A DNA stretch of 64,000 nucleotides, taken from Anoplopoma fimbria. Its lineage: Eukaryota; Chordata; Actinopteri; Perciformes; Anoplopomatidae. Position numbers and translations under genes: made by a program. Below, in pieces: positions 58,119-64,000 of this stretch. The stretch spans positions 4,734,639 to 4,798,638 of the forward strand of contig NC_072458.1 of assembly GCF_027596085.1 (NCBI RefSeq), given 5' to 3'. Each line of letters begins with the position of its first letter. The first letter of the stretch is position 1. The notes beneath the pieces are model-generated. The model searched no databases. It worked only from the letters and a program-made list of their open reading frames with translations, and had not been told where the DNA came from.

Positions 58119-60671
58119 CTGATAAGAAATGAGAAGAATAAAACACCTTCTGAGTGAGAGAATCTTACAGCTGGGTCTCAATGCAACACCTGATCATTTA
58201 GCTTAATCAAATATGGATATAGCTCCGATCCTGCTACTCTAGCCCCAATATAACTTGTGAAATTTGCAGCGAGGATTCAAGTTAATACACAATCATATAT
58301 GGAGAATAGTAGTCAGTTTTGATCAGGCAGATGGTTTATCTTTCACATACATCTGCTACACATAATTCAATTAATTCTCACCACCTTACATGTGTGTTAC
58401 GTTCACAGTATGCGCACTTCCTATCCATCTCATTTAGTCTAACACCATTTCCCTTCACACCATGAGCTCTCTTTGATTACTCTGACAGCTTACAGGGAGA
58501 ATATAAAAAGAAAAGAGGTTGGAGTAATACAAATAGTATACTTAGGCTTCACATTTAACTACAGCAAGAGTGTGACGGAATAGATGTCAGTCTACAGGGC
58601 TGTGCATTACAATAAGTATGGATGTACATTAACCAGAAATAATAACACTTGAATAATACTTTTTTTTATAAAAAAGTGCTAAAACTCAATGTGTGCGTTT
58701 CATGAATCCATCCAACATGCTTGTTTTTCAGTGAGCACTGCGCTCTAAATTCTCTAAATTCTAAAGTCTCCCTCACAACACACTGCATCAATCAATAGTG
58801 TAGCCTTTTGTTTAAAATAGTGGAAAAAGCAAGTATGAGTGGACGGGCAGGCCTGTGCTTTTTTTTTGATGATAGTAGAGTCCCTCTGACCTGTTCTGTG
58901 GCTGAAATATATGAGCATGATTTGAAATACATGAGCATGATTTGAAAGACATGCCCGATATGTTTTGATGAGTAAAACTCAATATCTATCAAGCGCTACT
59001 ACGCTAAAGATTATCATTTTTTTTTTAAAGGCATGTTTAAGTGTGATAGGGAGGGAAATGTGTGAGCAGGTGTGCACAGGGGAGAAAGAGAGGCGAATAC
59101 GAAAGTAGAAAAAAAAAAATCTATGTGCATCCAAGAAGAACAGGAGTAGCGAAGAGTCTAGAGGTGCAGCAAGGGAATAGAGGAAAGAGACTGAATTAGC
59201 ATGTTCAAGGAGCGTGGCTGGCTGCCTGTGCTGACTGATGCCTTCTCATGGGAGCCTGCTGCCTTCAGAGACCTGGATTTTACCTTGCAATAAAAACAGT
59301 GTTTTCAGCTACATTTCAAACACTGTTAGTGCCAGCAGAGAAGGAGTATGTATGCTATTGTTCTCCAGCGAGTAGAAACCAGAGTCAGCAAATTAAAGGA
59401 CATGGAGAGGAGGAACAAAAGGAGGAGAGGAAATTATCCGCATGTAGTGTTTACAGTCGGACACAGTAGGCTCAGATTTTCAAGCTATGTAGTACTGTGC
59501 GGCGACATCAGAGTATTATATCTAAATTATCTAAAACAACTCATTTGAAGTCTCTGTTGTCCTTTGTGGTCATTCCACTCAGACATTTCTCCACATGTGT
59601 AACTTGCTGTATATTTACCATTTGCAACAGTGAAGGTATAAAGAAAAAGTAAGAAGGAACAGCTGATCATTAGAAGAAAAAAAAACATATTCCAAGCAGA
59701 GCAACAGCAGCATTGCTGGTGATGATAAAATAACACTTCCTCGTCCACATTTGCCCCTCGTATGCAGAGATGACACGGCTAATAGTACGTTCTACTTAAA
59801 CTATGTCTAACACGTAACCTATAGTATTTTCTTTAAGAATTGTCTTCAGTGCTAATTGTTAGAAAGCCTAGGTATCAATTATTTTAAGGGTGAATTTTCC
59901 CTTGTGGTTACACAAAGTTTAGTGTAAGTCGGGTAAATACTGTAATGTATCAAAAACGCCCACAAGCAGACTAAATTTAAAGAAAAGAAATGAAGCAAAG
60001 GCCAGCCGACAAAACAAGAGCAGGACCGTGGATCAATGCTGGATTAAAACACCCACAGTGGCCAATTTCTTAAGTAAATTAGCTATAAGTACTGGAGTCC
60101 TTTAAATAATTACAGCATCATGAAGGTTAGGATGTTCAGGGTTTATTTAAGCTTTTTTAGAGTTGTTGACCAACTTTATATTCGGCACACGCTCATCGTT
60201 ATTAATGCTGGTTAGCAAAACATTTGCAACACATATTTGTATAATATCTAAAACATCTTTCTAAAGTATACTTTTTTTCCCCAAAATTGGCATTCTACCT
60301 TCCAGTAGTATTTATTAGCCTTTATGTCAGATGTATTGCCCTGCATGGACCTGATCCAATGGAAAACTGAGTGTAGTTACATGTTTTTTAACAGGCCATG
60401 GTGTTTTAGAGCATTGTGGTCTCTGGGATTTGTATGTATCTTTCTATATGTCAGCATTGTAGAAAATGAACTATTACACCCGGATATTAAACAGACTTTA
60501 AGTAGTCCCGAACATGAAGAACAAAGTCTTAATGATTGCAGGACTCTTTGCATTCAGTTTGTTGGCTTTTTAACATAAAGCTAATAGAACTGTACAAAAC
60601 GCAACACATCTAAGTGGAACTGTTATTGACAGCAGGCAGCTTTAATTCATTGCACACACGAAGATACTTAC
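58119..60671 (-). other. triqk: Predicted triqk 5'UTR intron
   Basis: This is the interval between the predicted first exon and the start-codon exon. It contains a small 20-bp tandem repeat (58905-58953) and A- and T-tracts. It has no array and no convincing open frame. Confidence 0.5.
58905..58953. repeat. 20-bp tandem repeat, 2.4 copies
   Basis: AAATA(T/C)ATGAGCATGATTTG occurs twice in tandem with one mismatch, then a partial third copy. Confidence 0.9.
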
Positions 60672-60850
60672 ACTCACTGCTTCCGTTTACCGAGAGAATA
60701 TGTCGATTAGTCGAGGTCTGTCTGCATGACAAAGCGCCTGGTTGATGTATGAAAACACGCGAGACGACGGAATTGACTGTTTTTATTGTACTTTGATCGA
60801 AATTTCTCCAAAATGCCAACACAACACTTCTCCAATTCCGACTTCCTGGT
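60672..60850 (-). other. triqk: Predicted non-coding first exon of triqk
   Basis: A strong donor (GAGT|GTAAGT) is present on the minus strand at 60672/60671, 2.55 kb upstream of the 58119 acceptor and just downstream of promoter-like sequence. The 5' end is a guess, because no transcription start can be read from DNA alone. A six-codon upstream ORF (ATG at 60727-60725, TAA at 60709-60707) would lie inside it. A weaker donor (CTCTCG|GTAAAC) nearby is an alternative. Confidence 0.5.
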
Positions 60851-60990
60851 TTACACGTTGACAGCGAGGACAGACAGTCCGTTCCTCCAATCAGCAACGA
60901 CCGTTTGTGGAGTTGACCAATAGCGTGAGGGTGGGGCGGAACGCTCAGACAAAAAAACGCGTCATGAGCATGTGACGAGTTGATAGTCGC
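60841..60990 (-). promoter_or_regulatory. Probable triqk promoter
   Basis: Read on the minus strand, the block has an ETS-like ACCAGGAAGT (60841-60850), inverted CCAAT boxes (CCAAT on plus at 60887-60891 and 60917-60921), and a GC box within 60929-60939. It also has TGACG/CATGAC CRE-like pieces and several CpGs (ACGCGT, TCGCGA) within about 150 bp of otherwise AT-rich DNA. It has no clear TATA box, as expected for a housekeeping-type promoter. Being symmetric in CCAAT/GC boxes, it could also fire on the plus strand, but nothing coding follows there before 64 kb. Confidence 0.55.
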
Positions 60991-61154
60991 GACACGCCCC
61001 CTGATTTCAAGATACAAGAGCTCTTCTTCTGATATATTCCATCTATCAAAATAATAGCTCACAGTTTCCATTAGAAATATGATCTGTGGATTATGAAACA
61101 GTTATACAAATAATTAGAAAACTATTGTTTATTCTACCTAAGTGAAGCACACAA
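60991..61154. other. triqk upstream flank
   Basis: CpG content drops to the AT-rich background here. A minus-strand frame of 153 codons (60610-61071) crosses the promoter and predicted first exon and is taken as chance. Confidence 0.4.
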
Positions 61155-61355
61155 GATCAGTGGTGAAAAGTACATTTACTATATATATAGTATTACACAG
61201 TCGGGGGACTACCTTACCTACCAAAGAATACTTTTGTTTTTATACTTAAAGTACATTTTGTAGCTACAACTTTTACTTAAGTATAAGTTTGAATGCAGTG
61301 TGGTATTGCTACTTTTACATGGAGAAAAAGATATAGATACTTCGTCCTCCATTGC
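61155..61355 (+). repeat. Dispersed teleost repeat of the 'AGTGGTGGAAAGTACATTTACT' kind
   Basis: CAGTGGTGAAAAGTACATTT, TATACTTAAAGTACATTTTG, TTTTACTTAAGTATAAGTTT and GTGTGGTATTGCTACTTTTA match, from memory, an abundant fish repeat made of AAGTAC/TACTT words. The middle is shortened relative to the usual element. Confidence 0.65.
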
Positions 61356-61891
61356 AAAAAATCACCACAAACACTTTCCAATGTTACATGTAAAGATGCC
61401 TGAACCCCTTGAATTTTCCTAAAATTGAAACATGTTATCATATCGAGGGACTAAAACATACACTCTAATAATTAAAAAAGACATATTAGTTAAAGACACG
61501 TTGGCCACAAGTACTTCTTGCCTTGTCAGATTACAACAAACGGCATACTTATCCTTGTTGAAAACAGTAGCATTATGCTGTGACAATTAAAGGAAGCAAC
61601 AGCCGACCTCATCAAAGACGAGACAATCTTTCTCCACGATGTTCATTTCTCTTTCATCAGTCTTTTTTACATTTTTTTTTCTTTGTTTACTTTGTATAAT
61701 TTTATCCCCCCCCCCTAATTGCATCCAGCCTCGTTACTGCCTGGGGCATTTATGTGTCGACTTGCCACCGCATGTAACTTATTGAAGTTTAAAATTATTT
61801 TCTGCTCTCCCATGGGCATGCCTTTTGCATGCAGCACAGCAGTAACTAATAGATGTAATCTGCCTATAATGTGCCTGCATTATGCTCTATA
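61356..61891. other. Unannotated AT-rich spacer
   Basis: A short C-run (61707-61715) is present. Nothing else is recognised. Confidence 0.45.
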
Positions 61892-62025
61892 TTAAAGCTG
61901 GGGTTGGTAATCTTCTTTAAAACATAAAAATTCTCTTTACATCACAACACGGTTTTCAGTTGGATTTTTTTATTGTATTTAGCATTCCTTTCCTAGATTC
62001 TCAACATAACCAACCCTAGCTTTAA
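61892..62025. mobile_element. 134-bp MITE with TTAA ends
   Basis: The left end TTAAAGCTGGGGTTGGT and the reverse complement of the right end, TTAAAGCTAGGGTTGGT, match at 16 of 17 positions. The element begins and ends with TTAA, as expected for a piggyBac-type target-site duplication. The interior is AT-rich and non-coding. Confidence 0.75.
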
Positions 62026-62819
62026 GACATTAACATTTGCAAATTATGATCATTTTATCCACATAGATATTGCTTAGAAGACTTTGCTGCGTATTATTGG
62101 CTTTCATGATTGTTTCACTGAAATCACATTTAAGGCCTATAATGTGAACACACTATATAAACACATTTTACATACGTGCAAGTCCAAGCTGCTAAGGCAG
62201 TTAAGTTAGAACTGTTAATAAATAGCCTCTTTAAGAAGCGTGAAAATGTTCCCTCTTAACACAGCCATCAAAACCAGCAACCAAGTGTTGTTAATGCAGA
62301 GCTCAAATATTCTCTTGTTATACGAAATGTGTGTGATTAATTTCTCCCGTTGAGTGAAACAAACCATCGTGCTGTGCCTGTCACATTGATAGATATGGAA
62401 AGCATTAGCATCAACCGCTTGTGTGAATGAAAACTAGGATGGATTTGCCCGGTGAACAGTTGTAGTGTATAGACTGTGCGCATCACTGTAATGTATAGAT
62501 AAGACTCCAGAGGAGATGAGAGGGTCTCCCTCAGGGCCTGTTAGTGTGAAAGTTTCCACCAGTGATTGAGTGCCCCATGTTAGATTACAGAGAATTTCAG
62601 CCGTACAAATGGCAGCTGTTTTAAGTGACCACACCACAGAGACAGCATTAAATAGAATTAAGCCTTGGCAGGTTTCCTAACATGATCATCTAGTTTTTGA
62701 GATCTATTTCGTTGTTCGCCTATCTTTATGTGTTTTTTTTCAATTATTTCTGCCTCTCTCTTTGAACATCACTCAGTCACACTCCCTCTATTCCTCTCTT
62801 TCTCTCCATCACTCCTTCT
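62026..62819. other. Unannotated spacer
   Basis: A CT-rich stretch (62750-62822) ends it. No gene is seen. Confidence 0.45.
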
Positions 62820-63030
62820 CTCAGGCAGTTAGACGGCCTTTAATTGCCAGACATTAAAAAGAATGCTAGAGGAGAAGAATCCCCTGGGGCTATTGGCAGG
62901 CTAAATGGCAGCACTGCTGCCATCGCCTCCTCCTATATGCAGCAATGAAGACGTGTCAACATAATCTTGGGCAATTTGCAGTCATCATCAGGGGGACTGA
63001 TTAATTTTCCAACTGAGTGTCAGTCGAAAA
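62820..63030. promoter_or_regulatory. Candidate conserved non-coding block
   Basis: Balanced, simple-repeat-free sequence includes GGCCTTTAATTGCCAGACA, GGCTAAATGGCAGCACTGCT, a CAGCACTGCTG palindrome-like word and GGACTGATTAATTTTCC. It reads like an enhancer; not verifiable here. Confidence 0.3.
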
Positions 63031-64000
63031 CAGCAAGATTGTCTTTCTACATAATCATGTCTTCATTTAAATGTTTCAAAGCAAAGTAGTGATAAACAAT
63101 AAAAAAAATGCAATCACATGGATTCAGACCTTAATCTGTAATAATGAAGGTAACGTGTTGTTAAATGCAGATAATAGATTTCTATTAGAAATGGGATTAA
63201 TGCCGCTAAACACTGTATGACCATAGAGATCTTACAGGTTTGTTTTGATGTCACACTGTGTGGGACAGATCTAACAAAATTTTAGTCACAATATCTATCG
63301 GTATCAATTCTGAGACGTTAGATCATGAAAGGAATTGCTTGTGAAATGTAGTTTTATGATTTAATGGGGGGGTGTATATGTATGCAGAAACCTTTCAGCA
63401 ACTCCGGCATATTTCACTTTTTGAAAAGGCAACCAGTGTATTCTGAAATATTTCATCGGTTTGTTTATAGATATGGGTTGTAGCAGCAGTCATATTGTGA
63501 GAATCTGGTCATACATTTCTCATTTTCTAAAACAGCCAATGGTGGGCATGCCTAACAGTGCGATTTGGGACAGCAGGTTTTATTTGATGACTAAAATGTT
63601 CTCTTCCACCTGGGACAGCCCAAAATCTAAATCGTTGGGGCTTTAAGTCCGACATGAATCTCAAAGTCTGATGTAATAGATACTTGATGTTCCACAATCA
63701 AACTGAAATGTTTTACAATTCACTGTCCTACGACACACACTTTCATACATCCTTAATAAATATACAGAAACATTTTGTTATATGAATTCTTAGAGACTGA
63801 AGTTGAGAGATCCCTTTTCATTTCCATCCTCAGTCATATACTTGGTTTGGAGGAGAAGACACAACTCTTCCTCCTGTTAAATATTCTTATCTCAGTTTTT
63901 CCGCTATGCCTGCAGTGTGCGGCGAATTCTCTCCCCTCTCTATCTCCCAGCGCCAGAGTTTCCTCTCATTGACAGGGACACTGTATCAGCACAGATGAAA
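63031..64000. other. Unannotated AT-rich spacer to window end
   Basis: No gene or repeat is recognised. Short frames at 63461-63646 and 63775-63972 have no support. Confidence 0.45.

Noticed and set aside
60610..61071. 153-codon minus-strand frame over the triqk promoter
   Set aside because: It crosses CCAAT and GC boxes and a good donor site and resembles no family. Promoter and leader exon explain the region better.

Overview
The window looks like nuclear DNA from a ray-finned (teleost) fish. Four things point there: a very high density of long CA/GT microsatellites, several dispersed repeats that I recognise from memory as teleost families, the 3' end of a fish-type L2 LINE, and one vertebrate gene whose exons read clearly. 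Repeat-family names rest on remembered consensus sequences, not on a search.

Only one protein-coding gene can be supported. It is triqk (triple QxxK/R motif-containing protein), on the minus strand, with three coding exons at 58044-58104, 49111-49196 and 42481-42588. They join in frame into an 84-residue single-pass membrane protein. Every splice site fits the GT-AG rule. A short 5'UTR piece precedes the ATG. A non-coding first exon probably lies near 60672-60850, under a CCAAT/GC-box promoter at about 60841-60990. The 3'UTR probably runs down to about 40.1-40.6 kb.

Layout: 1-40100 has no gene I can recognise and is AT-rich spacer. It is interrupted by CA/GT arrays, a (TATC)n array, three dispersed repeats (about 9070-9290, 16360-16794, 36190-36560), a non-autonomous DNA transposon (27227-27805), purine tracts, and several microsatellite-free blocks that read like conserved non-coding elements. 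From 40.1 to 61 kb is the triqk transcription unit, whose introns hold more microsatellites, a retroposon tail, an antisense L2 fragment and possible RFX-type palindromes. From 61 to 64 kb is upstream flank with two more mobile-element fragments and one candidate regulatory block.

In mammals TRIQK lies beside a large gene desert next to RUNX1T1. A gene-free 40 kb 3' of triqk fits that arrangement, but RUNX1T1 itself is not seen here. I found no evidence of an undescribed multi-gene system. The points most worth a second look are a 21-bp exact duplication at 40109 and 44251, the paired palindromes in intron 2, the facing GT/CA arrays, and the candidate regulatory blocks.
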